Source of the DNA: Fibrobacter sp. UBA4375 | Lineage (GTDB): Bacteria; Fibrobacterota; Fibrobacteria; Fibrobacterales; Fibrobacteraceae | Length of the DNA: 64,000 bases | Reading direction: 5' to 3' | Assembly (NCBI GenBank): GCA_002391195.1 | Contig: DGRZ01000075.1 | Location: forward strand, 1-64,000 | Shown: one piece after another, positions 1-7,907 of the stretch | Position numbering within the stretch: position 1 is the first letter of the stretch | How the letters are laid out: each line of letters begins with the position of its first letter | Position numbers and translations under genes: made by a program | Notes under the pieces: model-generated | What the model saw: only the letters and a program-made list of their open reading frames with translations | The model's database searches: none | Told to the model about the DNA's origin: nothing

Positions 1-30
1 CGGCTAAGTTACTTACTACGCAGCCATTTC

Positions 31-74
31 TCTCGCAACCGCCCCCGGTTAATACCGGGGGCTTTGTTGCTCAC
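31..74. repeat. TTAATA-loop hairpin repeat, copy A (intact)
   Basis: A perfect 8-bp stem (GCCCCCGG at 41-48, CCGGGGGC at 55-62) closes a TTAATA loop. It is flanked by outer complementary arms GCAAC (35-39) and GTTGC (66-70), with CTCTC before and TCAC after. The same architecture, with different stem bases, recurs at 14701-14744 and 27171-27214. It lies downstream of the stop of the PH-domain gene, so a 3'-end or terminator-like role is possible. Confidence 0.7.
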
Positions 75-96
75 GGACGACCGAAACGGCTTGACT

Positions 97-244
97 CGGC
101 TAAGTTACTTACTACACTGCCGTTTCTCTCGCAAAAGCATGCAAAGCGAGTGTCGCAAAATTATGCTTGCATATTTTTATGACCGAGTGAAGCCGCGGAC
201 GCCGTAGGCGTCAACCGCCCCGGTTAATACTGTTTTTTTGCTCA
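97..244. repeat. TTAATA-loop hairpin repeat, copy B (split and degenerate)
   Basis: The 19-bp word CGGCTAAGTTACTTACTAC at 1-19 is repeated at 97-115, so copy A and copy B start as tandem units of 96 bp. In copy B the left half (CTCTCGCAA, about 126-134) is separated by about 80 bases from a right half at 215-244 that keeps CCGCCCCGGTTAATA and TTTGCTCA but has lost the closing stem arm. The intervening DNA holds its own small hairpin, GACGCC-GTA-GGCGTC, at 198-212. Confidence 0.5.
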
Positions 245-261
245 AGCACAATCCAAAGCCC

Positions 262-894
262 CTACCCGCGATACCTGGATTTATACCCATGATTTTCCGC
301 GGGACGCAAGTCGTTGGGGTACATCACGTCGGTGTAGATGTCTTGTTGCAGCTGTTTCACGAGTTTGTACACTTCGGCGTAATTGGCGACGCTGTCAATG
401 GAAATGCCCGCGTTAGTGGAAGTCCTGCGGCCGTTCAACGTCGCCGGGTTTGCCTGAGCCGAGGTCGTTATAATGTCACCCACGCCAAACCACTGATCGA
501 AAATGCCGCGATGCAGGTCCACATGCGAAAGTTCCGCAAACGGCTTTGACTTGTAAGTTCTCCCAAAGATACCGCCGGATGCGTAGATTCCCTTATCCGT
601 GACAATGTAGGCCGTATTGCGATACCGCCTAAACGAGAGCAACGCCCCGCCCAAGTAAATCCACACCGGCATCAGATGGAGCGCCATGAAGGGAACGATA
701 AAGAAGGCTGCTTCGTCCGCCTTATCCGAAGAGAAAGCCGCCCCGATAAAGAACATGTCGAAAAGCCCCCACAATACCGCAAACGGGAGTAGCGGATTGA
801 AAATGCATTCGAAAATGAAGCACGTCTTATCCGGCTTACCTGCGTACAGGATCTTTTCGCCCTTCCCTATCAAAAGCGTCAATTCGTTGTCCAT
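262..894 (-). CDS. PH-domain membrane protein (YdbT/bPH-like)
   Basis: A protein of about 210 residues with an N-terminal cytoplasmic stretch (GKGEKILYAGKPDKT), two hydrophobic segments at roughly residues 25-50 and 62-85, then a PH-like domain with the typical YRNTAYIVTDKGIYASGG strand pattern and a DIITTSA motif. Bacterial PH-domain proteins of this layout are common membrane proteins of unknown function. The ATG at 894 is preferred. A TTG at 912 would extend it by six residues and abut the sodB stop codon. It follows sodB on the same strand with almost no gap, so cotranscription is likely. The C-terminal tail is tyrosine- and arginine-containing and not informative. Confidence 0.7.
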   Translation of the reverse strand: MDNELTLLIGKGEKILYAGKPDKTCFIFECIFNPLLPFAVLWGLFDMFFIGAAFSSDKADEAAFFIVPFMALHLMPVWIYLGGALLSFRRYRNTAYIVTDKGIYASGGIFGRTYKSKPFAELSHVDLHRGIFDQWFGVGDIITTSAQANPATLNGRRTSTNAGISIDSVANYAEVYKLVKQLQQDIYTDVMYPNDLRPAENHGYKSRYRG

Positions 895-912
895 AAGCCG
901 CTCGTTGATCAA

Positions 913-1512
913 CTAGCCAAGGCGTTTGTTGACTTCTTCCCAGTTGACGATGCTCCAGAGCGCCTTGAGGTAATCCGGACGGCGGTTGCGGTAGTCGATG
1001 TAGTAGGCATGTTCCCACACGTCGAACGTGAGGAGCGGCTTGAGGCCCTTGGTGAGCGGGTTCTGAGCGTTGCCTTCTTGCGTAATCACGAGCTTGCCGC
1101 TTGCATCGGTGGAGAGCCAGACCCAGCCGGAACCGAAGAGGCCTGCACCTTTCGCCTGGAATTCCTCCTGGAAATTTTCGAAAGAGCCGAAGTCCCGGGC
1201 GATGGCATCGGCAATCTTACCAGTCGGAGCGTTGCCGGCCTTCGGAGCGGCAAACTGCAAGAAGTACATGGAGTGGTTCAGGAACTGGCCCGCGTTGTTG
1301 AAAACGCCGCCTTCGGAGGTTTTCACGATGTCTTCGAGGGACTTGTCTTCGAAGGCACTGCCCGGAAGCGCCACGTTCAGGTTATTCAGGTAGGTCTGCA
1401 GGTGCTTGCCGTAGTGGAACTCGATGGTTTCGGCGCTGAGGGCCGGGGCCAGGTCCGCCGCCGCATACGGGAGAGCGGGCATTTCAAACTTTCCATTTTT
1501 CTGTTCGGTCAT
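913..1512 (-). CDS. sodB: Superoxide dismutase, probably iron type
   Basis: A 199-residue Fe/Mn superoxide dismutase that converts superoxide to oxygen and hydrogen peroxide in the cytoplasm. Metal ligands are visible as H33 (FHYGKH), H80 (FLNHSMYF), and D164 and H168 in DVWEHAYY. GSGWVWLS is also present. Q76 in NAGQFLNH occupies the place where iron enzymes carry glutamine, whereas manganese enzymes usually have glycine, so iron use or cambialistic activity is inferred. There is no signal peptide. A ribosome binding site (AAAGGAGACACA) precedes the ATG. It probably forms a two-gene unit with the downstream PH-domain gene. In an obligate anaerobe this is an oxygen-defence enzyme. Confidence 0.95.
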   Translation of the reverse strand: MTEQKNGKFEMPALPYAAADLAPALSAETIEFHYGKHLQTYLNNLNVALPGSAFEDKSLEDIVKTSEGGVFNNAGQFLNHSMYFLQFAAPKAGNAPTGKIADAIARDFGSFENFQEEFQAKGAGLFGSGWVWLSTDASGKLVITQEGNAQNPLTKGLKPLLTFDVWEHAYYIDYRNRRPDYLKALWSIVNWEEVNKRLG

Positions 1513-1540
1513 TGTGTCTCCTTTTCGCGGCTATGCCGCG

Positions 1541-1614
1541 GTGTGAGATGTGAAATGTGTGATGTGTAGTGAGTAATTATGATTTCACATTACACACTCC
1601 ACATTACACATCAA
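1541..1614. repeat. Low-complexity GTGTGATGTG/CACATTACAC repeat
   Basis: The gap between sodB and namZ is built from a short degenerate word. GTGTGAGATGTGAAATGTG-like DNA on the left is mirrored by CACATTACACACTCCACATT-like DNA on the right, so the gap can fold into a long imperfect hairpin. No gene is seen in it. It belongs to the short-period intergenic repeats found at several other gene ends in this window. Confidence 0.6.
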
Positions 1615-2712
1615 TTAGATGCTTGTCTCTATATAATCTCGTCTAAATGTGCCATTGCCGAGCAGGATGTCGATAGGCAACTTCTTGAATTCGTATTCGT
1701 AGGGCGGCTGCTTCCAGGCGAAATCCTTCGGGTACTCGTTGAAGATGTACTGCAACAGCTTTACCGCCATGTCAAAACTACGGAACTTGTCGCGGTCCAG
1801 CACGTGAATCTGCGCACCGCCGCAAATCTGGCCCGCCCCCTTGTGGAACGTGGGCTGGAAGTAGTTCTCGCGGAAGTACACGCCGGGCAATTTCAATCCG
1901 TTCATGTATTTGCAAAGCTTAACCGCATCGATAAATGGCGCACCGAAAATCTCGAAGGGGCGGGTGGTACCGCGGCCTTCGCTCACGTTGGTGGCCTCGA
2001 AAAGGCACATGCCGGGGTATACAATCGCGGTATCGAGGGTAGGCATGTTGGGGCTGGGCAGAATCCACGGGAGCCCCGTCTGGTCGTACCACATCTTTTT
2101 GTCGTAGCCTTCCATGCCGAGCACGTAGAGTTCGCACTTGGGGAAGCGTTCTTCCTTGAACTGAACCGCCAGTGCGCCGATGGTCTTCGCGTGGCGCGTG
2201 CGGATGCTGTGCAGGCCCACGAAACTCGTGTAGTTGAGGTCCAGCACCGGGCCTTCCTCGTCAATACAGTTGATGGGGTTCGGGCGGTCGACAACAATCA
2301 CGGGGATTCCGGCCTTCTCGCAGGCTTTCATACAAAGGAACAGCGTCCAAATGAACGTGTAGTAGCGGGCGCCAACGTCCTGCAGGTCTACAAGCATCAT
2401 GTCCACGTGGCTGAGCATCTCGGGGGTGGGTTCCCGGTGTTCGCCGTACAGGCTATAGACGGGAATACCCAGTTCGGGGTCGGTGTAGCCCTCCCACTCG
2501 ATCATGTTGTCCTGGGTGTGGCCCTTGATGCCATGCTGCGGGCCAAAGAGTGCCGAAAGCTTGAATAGCTTGCCGTCGTATTCCTTGAGAAGATCGAGAG
2601 TGTAGTGCAGGTCCGGGAGGACTGATGCCGGGTGGAGGACTGCGCCGAGGCGCTTGCCCTTGAGGTTTGCGGGGAAAGTTTTTTCGAAACGGGAGAGTGC
2701 GAGAGAGACCAT
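1615..2712 (-). CDS. namZ: DUF1343 family protein, exo-N-acetylmuramidase (NamZ-like)
   Basis: A 365-residue protein of the DUF1343 family, whose characterised member NamZ is an exo-beta-N-acetylmuramidase releasing MurNAc from peptidoglycan fragments. Family hallmarks seen are FGPQHG (about 56-61), the VDLQDVGARYYTF block (about 108-120), DRPNPI, EGRGTTRPFE, and GGAQIHV near the C-terminus. No signal peptide is visible, since the N-terminus is MVSLALSRFEK. It may therefore act in the cytoplasm on recycled wall fragments, unlike secreted relatives, or the start may be misplaced. It stands alone between two repeat-filled gaps. Family assignment is firm; substrate is inferred. Confidence 0.85.
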   Translation of the reverse strand: MVSLALSRFEKTFPANLKGKRLGAVLHPASVLPDLHYTLDLLKEYDGKLFKLSALFGPQHGIKGHTQDNMIEWEGYTDPELGIPVYSLYGEHREPTPEMLSHVDMMLVDLQDVGARYYTFIWTLFLCMKACEKAGIPVIVVDRPNPINCIDEEGPVLDLNYTSFVGLHSIRTRHAKTIGALAVQFKEERFPKCELYVLGMEGYDKKMWYDQTGLPWILPSPNMPTLDTAIVYPGMCLFEATNVSEGRGTTRPFEIFGAPFIDAVKLCKYMNGLKLPGVYFRENYFQPTFHKGAGQICGGAQIHVLDRDKFRSFDMAVKLLQYIFNEYPKDFAWKQPPYEYEFKKLPIDILLGNGTFRRDYIETSI

Positions 2713-2952
2713 ATGATAGGGGTTAGGATTTAGGATCTAGGGGTTAGGAATGTGGAAATGAAGGTTTACAAGATGTGTTAAAAGTTAAGAATTAAGAGTT
2801 AGGGAATGGGCGGCATTTTCAAGAAAGGTCTTTCTAAAGCCGGGTTTAAGAAATTTTTACCCCAGAGGGGAATATTTCCCTAAAAAATGACAAAAATGAC
2901 AAGCGTATTTTTTTATTTTTCCCCCGTGAACAAAAAAAGCAAAGGATAAATT
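2713..2952. other. Intergenic region between namZ and ssb
   Basis: Divergent control region of 240 bases. The namZ side carries degenerate TAGGGGTTAGGATTTAGG-like repeats (about 2716-2790). The ssb side has an AT-rich tract with a small GGGGAATATTTCCC palindrome near 2870 and an AAAGGATAAATT ribosome binding region just before the ssb ATG. No coding capacity is seen. Confidence 0.5.
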
Positions 2953-3426
2953 ATGGCTTATTTGAACAAAGTGATGCTCATTGGCAATATTGGTAAGGAC
3001 CCTGAATTCCGCATGAGCCAGACCGGTGGACGCAAACGCGTCTCCTTCTCCCTCGCCACCAGCCGTCGTTACCGCGACAACAACGGCGAGCAGAAGGAAC
3101 AGACCGACTGGCACAACATTGTGGGTTGGGGTAAAACTGCCGACATTATCGAGCAGCTTGGCGTACACAAGGGCATGAGCCTCTACGTAGAGGGTACCCT
3201 TACCAACCGCAGCTGGACCGACCAGAACGGCCAGAAGCGTTACGCAACCGAAGTCAACATGGACACCTTCCAGCTGCTGGGCCCCCGCACTCAGGGCGGT
3301 TCTCCCTCTTACCAGGGCGGCAACTCCTACCAGGGTAGCTCCAACAACTACAGCCAGCCTCAGGGTGGCGCTCCGGCATACGACGCGCCCATGCCCGAAG
3401 ACGACGGCTCTGACCTTCCCTTCTAG
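2953..3426 (+). CDS. ssb: Single-stranded DNA-binding protein
   Basis: A 157-residue SSB with an N-terminal OB fold (MAYLNKVMLIGNIGKDPEFR, WHNIVGWGKTAD, LYVEGTLTNRSWTDQNG, about residues 1-112), a glycine/serine/glutamine-rich flexible linker (about 113-145) and the acidic C-terminal tip DDGSDLPF, which recruits replication and repair partners. It coats single-stranded DNA during replication, recombination and repair. The length is usual for the family. An AAAGGA ribosome binding site sits seven bases before the ATG. The next gene begins four bases after the stop, implying one transcript. Confidence 0.97.
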   Translation: MAYLNKVMLIGNIGKDPEFRMSQTGGRKRVSFSLATSRRYRDNNGEQKEQTDWHNIVGWGKTADIIEQLGVHKGMSLYVEGTLTNRSWTDQNGQKRYATEVNMDTFQLLGPRTQGGSPSYQGGNSYQGSSNNYSQPQGGAPAYDAPMPEDDGSDLPF

Positions 3427-3429
3427 CCC

Positions 3430-4413
3430 ATGAACTCGGACGTAGCTGAAATTGCCCTGATGTACGTGCTCCCCCTGGGAGTCACGTTCATTACCATATT
3501 GCAGACGGCAGCCTCGGAATACCGCAGCCAGAAACTGGCGGGGGCGTTCTTGTCCCTCATCGTCGTTGTCCTGGACTGCCTGTTCTACTTTACCAAGAAC
3601 TCCTTCATCGCCTACAACAACGACGGCGGACTTCTGCTCGCCTTCGGGAGCCTGTTCTTTTTTGCGATTCTCTACGTAATCAAGAGCGACGAGACTCCGG
3701 CAAAGGTGGCAAACATCCTTTTTGCCGTGCTGATGCTTGCAGGAATTGTCGGAATTTCTTACTGGGATAGACCTACATTGGTCATTACCTCCCAGTATTC
3801 CGCAGCAGACATTGCCGCCCAGAACGCCATGTACCAGGACTACATTACCTCGTTCCAGAACGGGACCCCGACCAAGGCTACAAAAAGCAAGGTGACCGGA
3901 ACCCAGATCAGGAACTCTGGCGCAACAGGCGAAAACGTGCAGGGCCAACGACCTGCAAGGCCTGCCACTCTTTCCGAGGGCGCAAAGGCCCGACTGGAAA
4001 GCTACATGGACGAATCCCGCACCGTCATGAAGCGCATGCAAGAGGTGGAATCGGCCATCAACGGCTTTGGCAAGCTGCCGCCAAATATTTCGGAAGCAGA
4101 CCGCGAAGAGTGGAGCCGCAAGGCCCTCGCCATCAGCAACAATGCCATGGCCATCAACAAGAAGGCCTTGGGGCTATTCCACCCCCACGAGTCCAGCGAA
4201 GCCCATGCCGAGCTGATTCAGGCCACCGAAAGCCTGCGTCTTGCGGCCTATTCCCTCTATACCTACACCCTTCAAGAAAACGCAGCTGACCAGAAAGCTC
4301 AACTGCAGCAGGCGAAGGAACAGCTGGGCCAGTCCAAGATTTTCCTGGACCGCTTTATCGCGGCCATCCAGGGACTCCTTACAAACTACAAAGAACAACC
4401 AGAAGAAAACTAA
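3430..4413 (+). CDS. Uncharacterised four-helix membrane protein with cytoplasmic or periplasmic helical tail
   Basis: A 327-residue protein I do not recognise. About the first 115 residues hold four hydrophobic segments (around 8-26, 36-56, 66-86 and 93-112). A polar helical region follows (about 120-327), rich in A, E, K and Q, which looks like a coiled-coil or helical bundle domain. It begins four bases after ssb and ends ten bases before asd, so it lies inside an ssb-asd transcript. That position is probably operon drift and not a functional clue. No enzyme motif is visible. Confidence 0.75.
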   Translation: MNSDVAEIALMYVLPLGVTFITILQTAASEYRSQKLAGAFLSLIVVVLDCLFYFTKNSFIAYNNDGGLLLAFGSLFFFAILYVIKSDETPAKVANILFAVLMLAGIVGISYWDRPTLVITSQYSAADIAAQNAMYQDYITSFQNGTPTKATKSKVTGTQIRNSGATGENVQGQRPARPATLSEGAKARLESYMDESRTVMKRMQEVESAINGFGKLPPNISEADREEWSRKALAISNNAMAINKKALGLFHPHESSEAHAELIQATESLRLAAYSLYTYTLQENAADQKAQLQQAKEQLGQSKIFLDRFIAAIQGLLTNYKEQPEEN

Positions 4414-4422
4414 AGGTTAATT

Positions 4423-5445
4423 ATGATTCGCAACGTAGCCATTATGGGTGCCACCGGCGCCGTCGGCCAGGAAATCCTCTCCATCCTCGAGGAACGCAAC
4501 TTCCCGCTGCAGAGCCTCAAGCTCCTCGCCTCCGAACGTAGCGCAGGCAAGGAATTCAAGTTCAAGGGCGAAACCCTCAAGTGCGAAGTCCTGAACAAGG
4601 ATTCCTTCAAGGGTATCGACCTGGTGCTCAGCTCCGCCGGTGCAGCGATTTCCCAGGAATTCGCCCCCATCGCCGTGGAAAACGGTGCCGTGGTGGTCGA
4701 TAACACCAGCTTCTTCCGCATGGACCCGAAGGTCCCTCTGGTCGTGCCCGAAGTGAATCCCGAAGATATCAAACTCTACAAGGCTGAAAATGGCGGCAAG
4801 GGCATTATCGCGAACCCGAACTGCACGACCATCATGATGGTCGTGGTGCTCAACCCCATCGAGAAGATTTCTCACATCAAGAAGATTCACATTTCCTCTT
4901 ACCAGAGTGCCAGCGGCGCAGGCGCCATCGCCATGGAAGAACTGAAGCAACAGTACAAGGACATCATCGAGACGGGCACCACCACCCACATCGCGAAGTT
5001 CCCGTTCCAGCTCGCCTACAACGTGATTCCGCAGATCGACAAGATGACGGAAAACGACTACACGAAGGAAGAAATGAAGATGTTCAACGAAACGCGCAAG
5101 ATTATGCACTCCGATGTGCGTACCAGCGCCACCTGCGTGCGCGTGAGCTCGCTGCGCTCCCACTCCGAATCCGTGTGGTTCGAAACCGAGCGCCCGGTCT
5201 CTGTGGAAGAAATCCGCAATGCTCTCAAGAACGCCCCGGGCGTGACCCTCAAGGACGACCCGCAGAACTACGTTTACCCCATGCCGCTCGAAAGCGCCGG
5301 CAAGGACAACGTGTTCGTTGGCCGTATCCGCAAGGACCTCGCCGACGACAACAGCAACACGCTGTGGCTCACCGGTGACCAGATCCGCAAGGGCGCTGCC
5401 CTCAACGCCGTGCAGATTGGGGAGATTCTCGCTAAGGGTGTGTAA
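4423..5445 (+). CDS. asd: Aspartate-semialdehyde dehydrogenase
   Basis: A 340-residue NADP-dependent enzyme that reduces aspartyl phosphate to aspartate semialdehyde, the branch point to lysine/diaminopimelate, threonine and methionine. The nucleotide-binding loop GATGAVGQ (9-16) and the active-site cysteine C134 in ANPNCTT are present, followed by SYQSASGAGAIAM and later the HSDVRTSATCVRV block. The length matches the bacterial family. The start ATG follows AAAGGTTAATT. Three tandem hairpins, the last with a T tract, follow the stop. Confidence 0.97.
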   Translation: MIRNVAIMGATGAVGQEILSILEERNFPLQSLKLLASERSAGKEFKFKGETLKCEVLNKDSFKGIDLVLSSAGAAISQEFAPIAVENGAVVVDNTSFFRMDPKVPLVVPEVNPEDIKLYKAENGGKGIIANPNCTTIMMVVVLNPIEKISHIKKIHISSYQSASGAGAIAMEELKQQYKDIIETGTTTHIAKFPFQLAYNVIPQIDKMTENDYTKEEMKMFNETRKIMHSDVRTSATCVRVSSLRSHSESVWFETERPVSVEEIRNALKNAPGVTLKDDPQNYVYPMPLESAGKDNVFVGRIRKDLADDNSNTLWLTGDQIRKGAALNAVQIGEILAKGV

Positions 5446-5454
5446 TTCGAAAGA

Positions 5455-5524
5455 TTGCGCGACTGCGCAACTTTCGCTTTAGCGAAAAACATTTAAAAAG
5501 CCGACCCGATAAAGGACGGCTTTT
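5455..5524 (+). terminator. asd terminator region with three tandem hairpins
   Basis: Three perfect stems follow the asd stop: TTGCGC-GACT-GCGCAA (5455-5470), TTTCGCT-TT-AGCGAAA (5472-5487) and AAAAGCCG (5496-5503) paired with CGGCTTTT (5517-5524). The last resembles a Rho-independent terminator usable in both directions, since the next gene is convergent. Confidence 0.75.
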
Positions 5525-5557
5525 ATGATTTTCAATGTTTTTTTCTACGAACAGCCG

Positions 5558-7885
5558 TTAGCGAAGAAGCGTCCTCGACAGAGCCTTGCCGTTCTGTTCA
5601 AGAACAATCAAGGCAACGCCTCGAGCATCTACGGCACCACTCAAATTCACTTGATGCACGCCTTCGCTCATTTTGCCAAGCGAAACAACCTTCTGCAACA
5701 CCCCCTTCAAATTATACACCTTGACGTTCGTCATCCCCGAACGGGAAAGCGTTACCATAGCTTGCAGGTTTCGGCGGTTTCCATATAGTTTAAGGCCATT
5801 AGCGCCCTTCGCTACGACCATGTTGGACTTTACCTTTATAGGAGGATCGTCAATAGGAATTTCGGGAAGAACGCCCGCGGTAAACACAAACTGCGGATAC
5901 GACATCGTATCGTTCAAAGTCCAATACTTGTCGAAATCAGTCCAGTTCTTGTATAGAGACGCATTCTTCATTTCAGTAAACGCAACGCCGTCTACCGTTG
6001 AATCCGTTCCAAACCCGCAGCCATCCTTATTGTAAAGGGCATTTTTTACAGATCCGTCGTTTCCTGCCACAAAGCAGCCGGCACCATAAAGTTCAGCGCC
6101 GCTTGCAATAGTCTTTCCAGCAAAGAATACGTTTTCAATATTCTTTCTATTCGTACCGACAAATCCAGCAGGTTCAACTTTACCAGAAACCTTTCCCGTA
6201 GCATAGGCATTCAAAATGGTTCCACTGTTACTCGAAACGAAACCAGCGCCTGTGTATTCACTGGTGACATTTCCCGTAGCGTAGGCATTATTGATTTGAC
6301 CTTCATTGGAACCGACAAAGCCGCCCGCCGTATACGACACTTCATAACCTGTGATTTTTTCAAGAGATCCAGTCGCATAGCAATAGTAGATATTGCCCTT
6401 GTTCACGCCGACAAAGCCGCCAAAAACAGAATACGAATGCACATCACCCGTCGCATAGCAATTGAGAATTTTTCCTTTATTTACTCCCACAAAGCCGCCA
6501 GCATGCATGCCACCAACGACTTCCCCGCTTGCGAAACTATTCGAAATAATACCGGTAGAGTCATTTTGACCGACAAAGCCACCATAAGTATCACCGGATC
6601 CCTTATTACCGTTATTCACATGGCCCGTCGCATAGCAACTATCGATTTTGCCGCTATTGCGGAATACAAATCCTGCCAAATTGTTGAACGCATCAACATT
6701 TGCTTTCGAATACGAATTCAATATAGTGCCGACGTTGTTCAAAGCGAAACCAGACACAAGTCTCCCAGGGAAAGAATCGGCAGAAACCGTGCCTTCCATG
6801 CGGGAATTCTTGATGATACCAGCATTGTGAACGACGAAACCGCCAGAACTATCGGAATGGACGTTCGTCTTGGCAAAGCCGTTTTCGATGACCCCAGTCG
6901 TATCGTTCGTTCCGACAAAACCAGCCGCACCACGATATTCACCAAAAACAGTATCGGCATCGACACTGGAATTCTTGATGGTTCCGCTATTATACCCAAC
7001 CAGGCCAGCCGAATTTTCATTCATCGAATAAATTGAACCATGAGAAACACACGAATCAATCCTTCCCGTATTATATCCGGTCACACCGCCCAGATAACGG
7101 TTTCCATGTTCAAGAATTCCATTGATTTCAGCAGAAACAATTAGGCCTTCATTGTCACCGGCAACTAAACCAAGTTTTTGTCCGTAATAAGTAGACCGCA
7201 TGTCGGCATCGACTTTCACGTTACGAATAACCGATTTTGTTCCGGTATTGCTACCGACAATACCGCCGACACTTACACGATCATTAATGCCATAAACGAC
7301 GCCACTAAAGTCTACATCTTGAATGATGCCGTTTTCATTAATACCCACAACACCACCCGTACTAACCGGGGCGCGCACCGTATCACGCTTGAGCTCAACA
7401 TTTTCAATCAAGCCAAAATTCATTACGGCCACAGAGCCAGCTGCCCAGACAAACTTTACCGAAATAAAGCAATCGGACATTTTCAGATTCTTGACAACAC
7501 CATTAGGGCCTACAGCCATAAACATGGCCGTTGAACGAGTATCCGTCGACATCGAATAAAGATTCGATATGGTATGGTCCGCGCCGTCAAATACGCCGCC
7601 AAAATAAGACTGCTCTGTTCCATAGTACGCTATGCCTATCGGCTGGAAACCGGCGGTGGAATCGGCGGCATTCTTTTCGTTCCGGGAAGCAGACGCATCA
7701 ATATCGGCAGTCAGCACATAATGACCGTCCATGCTGTAGTCGCCAATACCCACAGCCTTGAGATCTTCGTAATCAGCGACCTGCCATGGACTTTCGGCGG
7801 TTCCTGCACCAGCCATTTTACCATTTGTAGCCAAGCATGGTACAGCCAGCAAGGCCCCCAAAAAAATGGAGAGTTTTTTCACCAT
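5558..7885 (-). CDS. Secreted GLUG-repeat surface protein with C-terminal sorting-like domain
   Basis: A 775-residue exported protein. An N-terminal signal peptide (MVKKLSIFLGALLAVPCLA) is followed by AGTAESPWQVADYEDLKAVG, the usual opening of GLUG-type domains. A long array of degenerate repeats then runs from about residue 90 to 640, each around GGFVG-N-G-I-N-YATG, which predicts a beta-helix. The last 80 residues (VKVYNLKGVLQKVVSLGKMSEGVHQVNLSG and so on) look like the beta-sandwich sorting domain used at C-termini of secreted Fibrobacter and Bacteroidota proteins. An adhesin or cell-surface role is inferred; no catalytic motif is seen. An AAGGAGAAAAT ribosome binding site supports the ATG at 7885. 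Confidence 0.8.
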   Translation of the reverse strand: MVKKLSIFLGALLAVPCLATNGKMAGAGTAESPWQVADYEDLKAVGIGDYSMDGHYVLTADIDASASRNEKNAADSTAGFQPIGIAYYGTEQSYFGGVFDGADHTISNLYSMSTDTRSTAMFMAVGPNGVVKNLKMSDCFISVKFVWAAGSVAVMNFGLIENVELKRDTVRAPVSTGGVVGINENGIIQDVDFSGVVYGINDRVSVGGIVGSNTGTKSVIRNVKVDADMRSTYYGQKLGLVAGDNEGLIVSAEINGILEHGNRYLGGVTGYNTGRIDSCVSHGSIYSMNENSAGLVGYNSGTIKNSSVDADTVFGEYRGAAGFVGTNDTTGVIENGFAKTNVHSDSSGGFVVHNAGIIKNSRMEGTVSADSFPGRLVSGFALNNVGTILNSYSKANVDAFNNLAGFVFRNSGKIDSCYATGHVNNGNKGSGDTYGGFVGQNDSTGIISNSFASGEVVGGMHAGGFVGVNKGKILNCYATGDVHSYSVFGGFVGVNKGNIYYCYATGSLEKITGYEVSYTAGGFVGSNEGQINNAYATGNVTSEYTGAGFVSSNSGTILNAYATGKVSGKVEPAGFVGTNRKNIENVFFAGKTIASGAELYGAGCFVAGNDGSVKNALYNKDGCGFGTDSTVDGVAFTEMKNASLYKNWTDFDKYWTLNDTMSYPQFVFTAGVLPEIPIDDPPIKVKSNMVVAKGANGLKLYGNRRNLQAMVTLSRSGMTNVKVYNLKGVLQKVVSLGKMSEGVHQVNLSGAVDARGVALIVLEQNGKALSRTLLR

Positions 7886-7907
7886 ATTTTCTCCTTCTTA
7901 TGAAAAT

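Noticed and set aside
1..136. CRISPR-like array from the 19-bp repeats
   Set aside because: Only two repeats spaced 96 bp apart, the spacer is itself a structured hairpin repeat, and no cas genes are present.
2857..4041. 394-residue minus-strand frame
   Set aside because: It is antisense to ssb and the following membrane protein and has the composition of a shadow frame with no motif.
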